Part shown: positions 43,664 to 51,411 of the stretch, in pieces
Layout of the letters: each line of letters starts with the position of its first letter
Numbering within the stretch: the first letter of the stretch is position 1
Origin: Arthrobacter sp. S39
GTDB lineage: Bacteria > Actinomycetota > Actinomycetes > Actinomycetales > Micrococcaceae
NCBI RefSeq assembly: GCF_004320525.1
Contig: NZ_SIHX01000014.1
Location: 1 to 64,000, forward strand
DNA: 64,000 nt
Direction of reading: 5' to 3'
Position numbers and translations under genes: made by a program
Notes under the pieces: model-generated
The model's input: the letters and a program-made list of their open reading frames with translations, nothing else
The model's database searches: none
Told to the model about the DNA's origin: nothing

Positions 43664-43858
43664 TCAGGACTGCGGCTGCTGCCGAAGATCCACCACTACT
43701 CCTGTGGCCGCGTTTTCGCGCACGGCCTTAATTCCCTCGATCAAGGTTTTTACGCACTTGAAATTTGGCGAAACCGCCACGATGTTGCCGTCAGCGTCGG
43801 TGAGCCGGAGCCTGTAGGCCTCGTCACCCACGCGGTGTATTTCGAACCTGCCCGCCAT
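43664..43858 (-). CDS. YegP (DUF1508) family protein, single repeat
   Basis: A 64-residue protein MAGRFEIHRVGDEAYRLRL, then DADGNIVAVSPNF and GIKAVRENA. E. coli YegP has two such repeats; this one has a single copy. GGAGG lies 9 nt before the ATG. The function is unknown; members bind as dimers in structural studies. It converges with the Nudix gene. Confidence 0.85.
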   Translation of the reverse strand: MAGRFEIHRVGDEAYRLRLTDADGNIVAVSPNFKCVKTLIEGIKAVRENAATGVVVDLRQQPQS

Positions 43859-44064
43859 GTGCCGGACCTCCCCTGGGTATGCATCTTTGCATGTAGTGCT
43901 TGACCCGCTTCTTGAGTCAGTTAATTGACTGTAACGCCGCTCACAGGCGCCCTGCCAGCTACTCCCGGGTAGGTTACTTTGCGGGGCGCACCGTGTCGGT
44001 CCACCGGCTTGTGACTGGAGGAGACGCCGCCGGATCGATAGGGTGCCGAGCCCGATTTGGGCCG

Positions 44065-45783
44065 CTATTTGGCGTTGTCGTACGAGTCCACCACGGCCAC
44101 GCTGACGGGGAATTCCACCGGGATCCGGCCGAACAGCAGCTCCTTGGCCGCACTGGCAGCATCTTCGATCGCCACGATGCACGCGTCAACCTGCGGTTCC
44201 GGCGCGTGGACCATCACTTCGTCGTGGAGGAAGAATACAAGCTCTGGACGGCCGGTACCTTCCGCGCGCATGGCCCGGAGCCGCCGTCGTAATTCCGCGA
44301 GCCAGCACGCCGCCCAGTCCGCCGCCGAACCCTGCACCACGAAGTTCCGGGTGAAACGGCCGCGGGAGCGGGCGATCGATTCGGCCCGGCGCTGCTCCTC
44401 GGCCGTGGTGGACTGCTGGCTCTGGTACCACTGACGTGACGGCGGCGGGCTGCTGCGGCCCAGCCGGGTGGTGACGGTGCCGCCGGCCTCCCCGTCGCGC
44501 GCGGCCTGTTCCACGAAGCCCACGGCGCGCGGGTACGTCTTGGCCAGCTGCGGCATCAGGCGGCCGGATTCGCCGGTGGTGGCACCGTAGATGGCGCCGA
44601 GGAGGGCCACCTTGGCCTTGGCACGGTCGCCGCCGAAGCCCTGGGCGGCGATGCCGGCGTACAGGTCCTTGTCCCGCGCAGCTTCGGCCATTTTGGTGTC
44701 CTGTGCCAGTGCCACCAGGACGCGGGGCTCCAGCTGGGAGGCGTCCGCGACGATGAGCTTGTAGCCCGGATCTGCGTGCACGGCGCCCCGGATCTGGCGC
44801 GGAATCTGCAGCGCCCCGCCGCCGCGCGATGCCCAGCGGCCCGAGACGACGCCGCCCACCACGTACTCCGGGCGGAACCGTCCGTTGTGCACCCACGCAT
44901 CCAGCCATGCCCAGCCGTTGGCAGTGTGCAGGCGGGAGAGTTTTTTATAGGCGAGGAGCGGTTCGATGGCGGGATGGCTGGACTCCTTCAGCTCCCACTG
45001 CCTGGTGGTCTTCACCTCGATGCCGTTGCGGTGCAGGGCGCGCATCAGTTCCTGAGGTGAATCGGGGTTCAGCCCGGGTGAGCTGAGCAGGGCCCGCAGT
45101 TCGGTGTTCAGGGCCTCGAGCTTTGCCGGACGGTGGCCGGACGGCGGGCGCGGTCCCAGGTAGTCGGCGAGGATTTCCTCGTGCAGGTCCTCCCGCCAGG
45201 GGACGCCGGCATGCTGCATTTCGGCGGCGATCATGGCTGCGGCCGATTCGGCGGCGAGGAGCAGCTGGAGCCGTTTGGGGCGGTTCTCCCCGGGGCTCGC
45301 CGCCGCCAGGGCCACCTGTTGTGCGGCGTATTCGGCCCGAAGTTCCTCGGGCGTGTAGCGGGGCGCTGTCCCGTGGCCCGGATCCTCGAAGAGTGCGCCC
45401 TGCTCGGCGGGCGGTGCGGGCGGCTGCAGTGCGCGCGGCGGCTGAAGGTCCTCATCCAGCGTGATCTTGTCAGCAGTCCGCGCGTAGTCGGTGTGAGCTG
45501 TGAACTCGGCACAGGCGAGGATATTGCCGCAGAGGCTCAGGTCATAGCAGCGGTCCAGTTCGATTCCTGCGGCCAGCAGTGACGGGTACCAGTCCTGGGT
45601 GCGGTGCCAGATCCAGCGCGGCGGCGGGCCGCCGTTCGGCCGGCTTTCCAGATTGCGTACGACGGCGGCAAGCTCGCCCGCGCTGACCACGCGCGGTTCC
45701 GGGGTGTTGGAGTGGGGGTCTCCGGCCTGGGTGAGTTCCTGGAGAGCTGCGCCCTGGGGATGGGCGGCGAGCAGCAGGTACAT
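44065..45783 (-). CDS. PolA-type DNA polymerase with degenerate 3'-5' exonuclease region
   Basis: A 572-residue family A polymerase of the actinobacterial type called bifunctional 3'-5' exonuclease/DNA polymerase. The N-terminal 200 residues have the place of an exonuclease domain but no clear DxE motif. The polymerase part shows GGGALQIPRQIRGAV, motif A DASQLEPRVL near residue 360, motif B RAKAKVALLGAIYG near 405 and motif C FFLHDEVMVH near 535. The ATG at 45783 is chosen because the 38-codon upstream extension overlaps the divergent promoter. It is not the main PolA; a repair role is likely. Confidence 0.88.
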   Translation of the reverse strand: MYLLLAAHPQGAALQELTQAGDPHSNTPEPRVVSAGELAAVVRNLESRPNGGPPPRWIWHRTQDWYPSLLAAGIELDRCYDLSLCGNILACAEFTAHTDYARTADKITLDEDLQPPRALQPPAPPAEQGALFEDPGHGTAPRYTPEELRAEYAAQQVALAAASPGENRPKRLQLLLAAESAAAMIAAEMQHAGVPWREDLHEEILADYLGPRPPSGHRPAKLEALNTELRALLSSPGLNPDSPQELMRALHRNGIEVKTTRQWELKESSHPAIEPLLAYKKLSRLHTANGWAWLDAWVHNGRFRPEYVVGGVVSGRWASRGGGALQIPRQIRGAVHADPGYKLIVADASQLEPRVLVALAQDTKMAEAARDKDLYAGIAAQGFGGDRAKAKVALLGAIYGATTGESGRLMPQLAKTYPRAVGFVEQAARDGEAGGTVTTRLGRSSPPPSRQWYQSQQSTTAEEQRRAESIARSRGRFTRNFVVQGSAADWAACWLAELRRRLRAMRAEGTGRPELVFFLHDEVMVHAPEPQVDACIVAIEDAASAAKELLFGRIPVEFPVSVAVVDSYDNAK

Positions 45784-45949
45784 ACGACAATTCTGCCCTG
45801 TCGCAGGGGTGGGCTTGTGCGGGTGGGCGCCGGGCGGGGCGGCTCCGGGCTGTCCTCCACGCACATTGTCATCCCGTGGTTGCCCGACTTTGTCCACATA
45901 GGACTGTTCACGGCTTACGGCTGCCCCCGCGGCGGGTCAGTGTTGACCT

Positions 45950-47152
45950 ATGAGCAGGCACCAGCAAGCACCGTCACCGTCAGGCCCGGCCAGCGCTTCC
46001 ATGCCAGTGCGGCGTGCGTCACCGGGGGAGCGGGCCGCGTCCGCGGGCGAACCGGCACATGCCCGCGGCCCTGACCCGGGCGCGTGGCTGCCGGAGGAGG
46101 CTGCCGAGGTGCTGCTGGTTACCGGGTCCGGCTTCCTGCAGGGTGAGGTGGAACGTATCGTCGCCGCCGCAGGCGGCAGGCTGCGTGCGGTGGCAGACGC
46201 CGTGGAAGCCGCAAGGTACTGGGACTCGTCGTCCGTGGTGCTTGTGGGCAGCGATGTCCGTGAACTGCCGCCCCGACGCCGCGCTCCTGCCGTGCTGGTG
46301 GGCCTCAACGGGGAGGGCGACAGCCTCTGGCACCTCGCGGCCGCCCTCGGAGCGGAGCGGGTAGCCGTGCTGCCCGATGCTGCGGCGTGGCTGGCCGAAT
46401 ACCTCAGCCGGTCGCGCTCGCCCCAGGCCGGTGGCCTGGTCCTGGGCGTCACCGGCGGATGCGGCGGCGCGGGAGCCACCACCGCCGCCATCTGGATCGC
46501 CCAGGCGGCTGCCGGGATGGGCGTCCGGGTGCTGCTGGTGGACGGTGATCCGTGGGGCGGCGGCCTGGAGTTGGCGCTGGCCGCCGAGGAACTCCCCGGC
46601 CTCCGCTGGCCGGACCTGGCCGGGGCCAGCGGAAGCATCGATCCTGATCAGCTCTCTGATTCGCTGCCGATTACCGGTGGTTTTTCCTTCCTGTCCTGGC
46701 CGGGGAGCCGGGACCGTCCCGCGCCCGTGGATGCGGCAGCGGCCGGCGGCGTCCTTGATGCGGCCCGGCGTGGCTACGAACTGGTTGTGGTGGATATCGG
46801 GCGTGGTGCCGAGCCCCTGCACACCTTCGCCTGGGATTGCGACCGGATCCTGGTGGTGGTTCCCGCCCAGCTGAAGGCAGCGGTGGCGTCGGCCCGGCTC
46901 CTTCAGGAGCTTCCGCCCGTGGAGGCCGCTTTGCTGGTCCGGGGAAAGCCCGGCGCAGCGCTGGACAGTGCCCTGATCGCCGATGCCGTGGGGCTTCCGG
47001 TCCACGGCCGGGTGCCAGACCTGCGCGGCGTGACGGGTGCCTCGGAGAGCGGACGCCTTCTTGAACTGGGGAAACGCCGCAGCGTGCGGCACTTTGCGGC
47101 TTCTGTCCTGGACCTGCTCGACGGCGACCTGGAAGCAGGAGTACTGCCGTGA
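45950..47152 (+). CDS. Septum site-determining protein Ssd / TadZ-like (CpaE type)
   Basis: A 400-residue protein related to MinD/CpaE ATPases, first gene of the Tad pilus operon. A receiver-like N-terminal part (EVLLVTGSGFLQGEVERIVA) is followed by the ATPase fold with VTGGCGGAGATTAAIWIA near residue 165. The Walker A Lys is absent (GGAGATT), as in several Ssd/TadZ proteins, so ATP hydrolysis is doubtful. VLLVDGDPWGGGLE and VVVDIGRG follow. It probably positions the secretion machine. It overlaps tadA by 4 bp. Confidence 0.85.
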   Translation: MSRHQQAPSPSGPASASMPVRRASPGERAASAGEPAHARGPDPGAWLPEEAAEVLLVTGSGFLQGEVERIVAAAGGRLRAVADAVEAARYWDSSSVVLVGSDVRELPPRRRAPAVLVGLNGEGDSLWHLAAALGAERVAVLPDAAAWLAEYLSRSRSPQAGGLVLGVTGGCGGAGATTAAIWIAQAAAGMGVRVLLVDGDPWGGGLELALAAEELPGLRWPDLAGASGSIDPDQLSDSLPITGGFSFLSWPGSRDRPAPVDAAAAGGVLDAARRGYELVVVDIGRGAEPLHTFAWDCDRILVVVPAQLKAAVASARLLQELPPVEAALLVRGKPGAALDSALIADAVGLPVHGRVPDLRGVTGASESGRLLELGKRRSVRHFAASVLDLLDGDLEAGVLP

Positions 47153-48417
47153 ACGCCCGGGCTTCTCGGATCCCGGCATCTCCATCGTCACCTGAAGGGG
47201 CCCGCCGCCGCCAGGCGCGTGTCCTGGATTCCCGGTTTGTCGACTCCCGGGGCCTGGATTCAGGGCTGCTGGAATCGGTCCGGGAATCGGTGATGGCCGA
47301 CGCCGGACCGGTCACGGCCTCACGGGTGGCCGCAGCCGTCCAGGCCACCGGGAAAATGCTCGGAACAGCCGGCTCGCTCGCTGCCGTGGAACGGATCAGC
47401 GCCGAGCTCAACGGCCTGGGGCCGCTTCAGGAGCTCACCCGGGATCCGGCGGTGACGGACATCTTCGTCAACGCACCCGACTCCGTCTGGCTGGACCGGG
47501 GAAACGGGCTCGAACGCTCGGCCGTCTCCTTTGCCGGCGAAACCCAGGTCCGGGCGCTGGCGTCCCGGCTCGTGGCTGCCGGCGGGAGGCGCCTGGACGA
47601 CGGCTCGCCCTGCGTGGACGTCCGGCTCGACGGCGGTTACCGCATCCATGCCGTCCTCCCGCCGATTTCCACGGCAGGCACCCTCCTGAGTGTCCGCATC
47701 CGGCGGGAGCAGGTTTTCACCCTCGATGAGCTGCGCGCCGGTGGGATGTTCGGCGAGACCGTCCAGGACGTCCTGGAACGCGTCGTCGGGCACCGGCTGA
47801 GTTTCCTGATCAGCGGTGCCACGGGATCAGGGAAAACCACCCTGCTGTCCACGATGCTGAGCCTGTGCTCTCCGCGCGAGCGCATGGTCCTGATCGAGGA
47901 CGCTTCCGAACTGAACCCCGTCCACCCGCACGTTGTGTCCCTGGAATCCAGGCATGGAAACCTCGAGGGCGGCGGCGGAGTGGACCTGGGCGAATTGGTC
48001 CGCCAGGCGCTGCGGATGCGGCCTGACCGGCTGGTAGTGGGCGAGTGCCGCGGCGCCGAGGTGCGGGAACTGCTGACCGCCATGAACACCGGCCACACCG
48101 GAGGCGGCGGAACCATCCACGCGAACACGGCCACGGCCGTTCCCGCCCGCCTGACGGCACTGGGAGCGCTGGCCGGACTGGGGCAGGAAGCGGTACGGCT
48201 GCAGGCCGCCAGTGCCCTGGACGTTGTCATCCACGTGGACAGGCCGCCGCGCGGGCGCCGGGTTGCGTGCATTGGTGTGATGGAGGAAGGCCAGGGCGGC
48301 TTGGCCGTCGTTCCCGCCCTGGAGATGCGACGGGACCTGCTGACCCCGGGTCCGGCCTGGGGCCAGCTGGCCGTCCGGCTGGGCCTCGATGACCGCCTGA
48401 CCGGAACAGCAGCGTGA
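47149..48417 (+). CDS. tadA: TadA/CpaF family secretion ATPase
   Basis: A 422-residue type II/IV secretion ATPase that powers Flp pilus assembly. Walker A is ISGATGSGKTTLL near residue 222, the Asp box VLIEDASEL follows near 248, then the His-box region VGECRGAEVRELL and GGGTIHANTA. An N-terminal domain with DIFVNAPDSVWLDRG precedes it. It starts with a GTG that overlaps the ssd stop by 4 bp. Confidence 0.92.
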   Translation: MNARASRIPASPSSPEGARRRQARVLDSRFVDSRGLDSGLLESVRESVMADAGPVTASRVAAAVQATGKMLGTAGSLAAVERISAELNGLGPLQELTRDPAVTDIFVNAPDSVWLDRGNGLERSAVSFAGETQVRALASRLVAAGGRRLDDGSPCVDVRLDGGYRIHAVLPPISTAGTLLSVRIRREQVFTLDELRAGGMFGETVQDVLERVVGHRLSFLISGATGSGKTTLLSTMLSLCSPRERMVLIEDASELNPVHPHVVSLESRHGNLEGGGGVDLGELVRQALRMRPDRLVVGECRGAEVRELLTAMNTGHTGGGGTIHANTATAVPARLTALGALAGLGQEAVRLQAASALDVVIHVDRPPRGRRVACIGVMEEGQGGLAVVPALEMRRDLLTPGPAWGQLAVRLGLDDRLTGTAA

Positions 48418-49274
48418 CTGCGCTACTGGCCGGCTGCCTGTTCCTGGCCGTCTGGCTCTTCCTGCGGCCGGCCCGGACTGCCGCCGTCCGGTTCCGCCAT
48501 GCCGTTGGCAGCGCTGCGGGCGTTGGGGCTGATTCCGGAGCAGGCTTGTCAGGCGCATCCGGCCGGGGAAGGTCCGATGGCGGCATTTCCCTAGGGCAAG
48601 CGGCGCTGGCGGGGCTCCTGCGGCGGAGAAGCAGTAGCTCCGGCAACATCTCCATGACCCTGGTCGTTCAGCAGCTGGCGGCGCTGCTGAAGGGCGGCAG
48701 GACCCCCGCGCGGCTCTGGGATGAATTGTGGTTCCTGTACTCCGAACGGCCGGATGCTGCCCGGAACAGCGGCACCCCTGCCGGCCAGACCTCCGTGGCA
48801 CGCCTGAGCCTCGGCTCTGAGGGGGTGCTCGGCGCGGCCCGGGCTGCCGCGTTCCGAGGCGCGCCGGTGTCGGACGCCATCGGGAGCGCGGTCCCGCCGG
48901 CCTTTCGGCAAGCGGGCGGCCGGGAGCCTCGGATCTGGGTCCAGTTGGCGGCATGCTTTGACATCGCGGAGGCCAGCGGCTGCCCGCTCGCTGACGTGCT
49001 GACACGGTTCGCCGCCCAGCTGGAAGTGGAGGACGACGCCGAAGCGGCCCGGCAGACTGCGCTCGCCGGCCCCCGGGCCACCGTCAGCCTGCTGACGTGG
49101 CTGCCACTGATGGGACTTGGGCTGGGCATCGCTTTGGGCGTGGATCCGTTGGCCATCCTGGTCGGGACCCCGCTTGGACTGGCGTCCCTCGCGGCCGGCA
49201 TCGTTCTGACCGTCGCCGGCCGGATCTGGTCGGCCCGGCTGGTCCACGGGGCCGCCGGGGCGGGGGTGCCATGA
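48414..49274 (+). CDS. tadB: TadB-like pilus assembly membrane protein
   Basis: A 286-residue protein of the GspF/TadB type. A first helix at residues 1-20 and a soluble helical domain (VVQQLAALLKGGRTPARLWDE, ACFDIAEASGCPLADVLTRFA in parts) are followed by two helices near the C terminus (LLTWLPLMGLGLGIALGVDP). It forms the inner membrane platform with TadC. It overlaps both neighbours by 4 bp. Confidence 0.88.
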   Translation: MTALLAGCLFLAVWLFLRPARTAAVRFRHAVGSAAGVGADSGAGLSGASGRGRSDGGISLGQAALAGLLRRRSSSSGNISMTLVVQQLAALLKGGRTPARLWDELWFLYSERPDAARNSGTPAGQTSVARLSLGSEGVLGAARAAAFRGAPVSDAIGSAVPPAFRQAGGREPRIWVQLAACFDIAEASGCPLADVLTRFAAQLEVEDDAEAARQTALAGPRATVSLLTWLPLMGLGLGIALGVDPLAILVGTPLGLASLAAGIVLTVAGRIWSARLVHGAAGAGVP

Positions 49275-49882
49275 CCTCCCTGCTGCCTGCCGCCGTCGTG
49301 CTGGGATGCCTGGCTGCCGCCGCGGTCCTTGCTTTCGCCGGGCCGGGACGGGTGGGGCAACGGCTGAGGAGCTTGCAGCGTGGTCCGGGAACAGATTCGC
49401 GTCCTGGTCGGGCGCCGGGCGAACGGCGCAGCGAGTTGCCTGGAAGTCCCGACGGCCTGCGGGACACCGCGATGATGCTGGAACTGGTGGCCGCCATGCT
49501 GGACGCCGGGTCCGGCATCGGGCGTTCACTGGAACACGTCGCAGGCACGGCGTCCCCGGGGTACCGCCGGTCACTCCGGCCTGTTGTCGCCGCCCTGGCC
49601 ATCGGGGCCGACTGGGAGACTGCCTGGCGCAGCTCCGAAGTCCGGCTGCCGGAAATACTGGAAATGCGCGACGCCCTGGGCTTCGCGGCCCTGACCGGGG
49701 CCCCGTCGTCTGCCATCCTGTACGCCCAGGCCGCCAGAATCCGCCGTGAGAGGTTCCGGGCGGCCGAAAAGCGCGCTGCGTCCCTCGGCGTGAAACTGGT
49801 GATTCCCTTGGGGCTGTGTTCGCTTCCGGCCTTCATCTGCCTTGGCGTGGTCCCCGTGCTGCTTGCCCTGGTGCCCTCCTGA
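49271..49882 (+). CDS. tadC: TadC-like pilus assembly membrane protein
   Basis: A 203-residue GspF-type protein with an N-terminal helix, a soluble domain (DTAMMLELVAAMLDAGSGIG, ADWETAWRS) and C-terminal helices (VKLVIPLGLCSLPAFICLG). The frame is open upstream to 49097, but the ATG at 49271 overlaps the tadB stop in the ATGA pattern of this operon. Confidence 0.88.
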   Translation: MTSLLPAAVVLGCLAAAAVLAFAGPGRVGQRLRSLQRGPGTDSRPGRAPGERRSELPGSPDGLRDTAMMLELVAAMLDAGSGIGRSLEHVAGTASPGYRRSLRPVVAALAIGADWETAWRSSEVRLPEILEMRDALGFAALTGAPSSAILYAQAARIRRERFRAAEKRAASLGVKLVIPLGLCSLPAFICLGVVPVLLALVPS

Positions 49883-50091
49883 CCCCTGTGTCCCCGCCCG
49901 TGCCCCGCTCCTGACCAGCGCAAGCCTTTGAACCATTTCGTCGCGCCCCGGTTCTTTCCTCACAACTCCTCCACAACGGCGGCGAGCCACCCGCTTATCC
50001 ACTTACGACAACCGGTCCCTTACCGGCGCCGGGCCGGCCCGGAAGAGTCGGAGGTGCCGGCAACCGGGCCGGACCGCTGAAAGGAAAAACC

Positions 50092-50427
50092 ATGTTGATG
50101 AACCAAAGCACCGCCGTCGCCGCCACGGAACACCGGGCTTCAGCCGCCGGGGCCGCAGCCGAAGCAGTTCCCACAGCCAAGCAGCGGGGTGCGGCCGCGG
50201 AGACGGACAGCAACGTTGTGGAGCTGTACCCAGGCGCCAGCGGACGCGGGCAACGCCGCGGCCGGATGCGCCGCCTCGGATCGGAAGCCGGCATGGCTAC
50301 CGCGGAATATGCCATCGCCACTCTCGCAGCCGTGGGGTTCGCAGGGCTGCTGGTATTCATCCTTCGCAGTGATGAGGTGCGCGGCTTCCTCCTGAACCTG
50401 ATCCGCACGGCGCTGGCCCTGCCATGA
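50092..50427 (+). CDS. DUF4244 family Flp-type pilin
   Basis: A 111-residue pilin candidate. Near the C terminus EAG/MATAEYAIATLAAVGF is a type IV prepilin processing site, with cleavage after Gly67 and the obligatory Glu at +5 (Glu72). One helix follows and the mature peptide is about 44 residues. The 67-residue leader is far longer than a normal Flp leader and contains NVVELYPG. AAAGGAAAAA precedes the ATG. It sits between tadC and the TadE-like genes after a 209-bp gap that may hold its own promoter. No prepilin peptidase gene is in the window. Confidence 0.85.
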   Translation: MLMNQSTAVAATEHRASAAGAAAEAVPTAKQRGAAAETDSNVVELYPGASGRGQRRGRMRRLGSEAGMATAEYAIATLAAVGFAGLLVFILRSDEVRGFLLNLIRTALALP

Positions 50428-50978
50428 CCCGGGTGCGGCCCAGGCTCCGGCCCGATCGCCGGGCCGGTTGCTCCCAGCGCGGCCGCCCCGGGCGGGGGAA
50501 CGCCCGCGGAGCCGTGACTGCGGAGTTCGCGGTGGCTCTTCCGGCCGTGCTCCTGCTCCTGGCGCTGTTGCTTGCGGGTGCGGCTGCGGGAGCTACCCAG
50601 CTGCGGCTTGAAGAGGCAGCGCTCGCCAGCGCCAGGGCACTGGCCCGGGGTGAAGGCCCGGCCGCGGCCGAAGCGATCGTGGGCAGGCTGGCCGGGTCCT
50701 CCGCCACCGCGTCCATCGCCGCCGACGGCGAATGGGTCAGCGTCACCGTTGCAGACAGGGTGGCTGGGCCGCTGGGGGCAACGGTGCCGTGGACGCTGAC
50801 GGCCAGGGCCTCCACCCGCAATGAAACCGCGCGGGCTCAGGGCCGGACTGCGCCCAGTACGGCTGCCCAAAGTACGGCTGCCCAAAGCACGGCTGCTGCC
50901 AATGGCGCCGCCGCCCAACGCGCTGCGGCCCTCGAAACGGCGTGGACGCGGCACCCGACCATGGCGGCCGCGGCATGA
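50424..50978 (+). CDS. TadE-like pseudopilin
   Basis: A 184-residue protein with a prepilin-like site ARG/AVTAEFAVALPAVLLLLAL (Glu at +5) near residue 29 and an extracytoplasmic domain. The C terminus is low complexity, with a 15-bp tandem DNA repeat (agtacggctgcccaa, about three copies near 50866-50905) encoding STAAQ units. It overlaps the pilin gene and the next gene by 4 bp. Confidence 0.85.
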   Translation: MTRVRPRLRPDRRAGCSQRGRPGRGNARGAVTAEFAVALPAVLLLLALLLAGAAAGATQLRLEEAALASARALARGEGPAAAEAIVGRLAGSSATASIAADGEWVSVTVADRVAGPLGATVPWTLTARASTRNETARAQGRTAPSTAAQSTAAQSTAAANGAAAQRAAALETAWTRHPTMAAAA

Positions 50979-51334
50979 GCGGCGGCCTCCTGGACCACGG
51001 CGAGCGCGGATCCGGAACCGTCCTGGCCGCCGGACTGGCACTGGTGGTGATCATGGCCATGTCACTGGTGCTGTTGCTGGCCCAGTCGGCCGTGATGGCC
51101 AGCCGGGCGGCGGCAGCGGCGGATCTTGCGGCACTCGCCGCGGCGGACGCCCTCCGCGGCCTGACCGTGGGGGAGCCGTGCGCAGTCGCGGCGGACGTCG
51201 CCGGCCAGCACGCCGCCAGGGTAGTCAGCTGCAGCGAAGGCGCGGGACAGACCGTAGAGGTCAGCACCGAGCTCGTAGCCAGGACCGTACTGGGAACAGC
51301 CACCGGCCGTGCCAGGGCAGGCCCGCCGCCGTAG
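50975..51334 (+). CDS. TadG-like (Rv3654c-type) pilus protein
   Basis: A 119-residue protein with one N-terminal helix (GSGTVLAAGLALVVIMAMSL) followed by ASRAAAAADLAALAAADAL, the usual start of TadE/TadG-like Flp proteins, and a small Cys-containing domain (two Cys). It lacks the Glu +5 motif. The ATG at 50975 overlaps the preceding stop as ATGA; a GTG at 50942 is possible but less likely. It is the last gene of the operon. Confidence 0.85.
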   Translation: MSGGLLDHGERGSGTVLAAGLALVVIMAMSLVLLLAQSAVMASRAAAAADLAALAAADALRGLTVGEPCAVAADVAGQHAARVVSCSEGAGQTVEVSTELVARTVLGTATGRARAGPPP

Positions 51335-51411
51335 CGCGCAACGTCCGGGCCGCCGGTACTGAAGTGCTCCGGGTCTGGCGTGCTCAAACCCTGAAACAGA
51401 GGAGGGTGGGG

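Noticed and set aside
49097-49270. Longer N terminus for TadC
   Set aside because: This frame lies inside tadB, and the ATG at 49271 fits the 4-bp overlap pattern of the operon.
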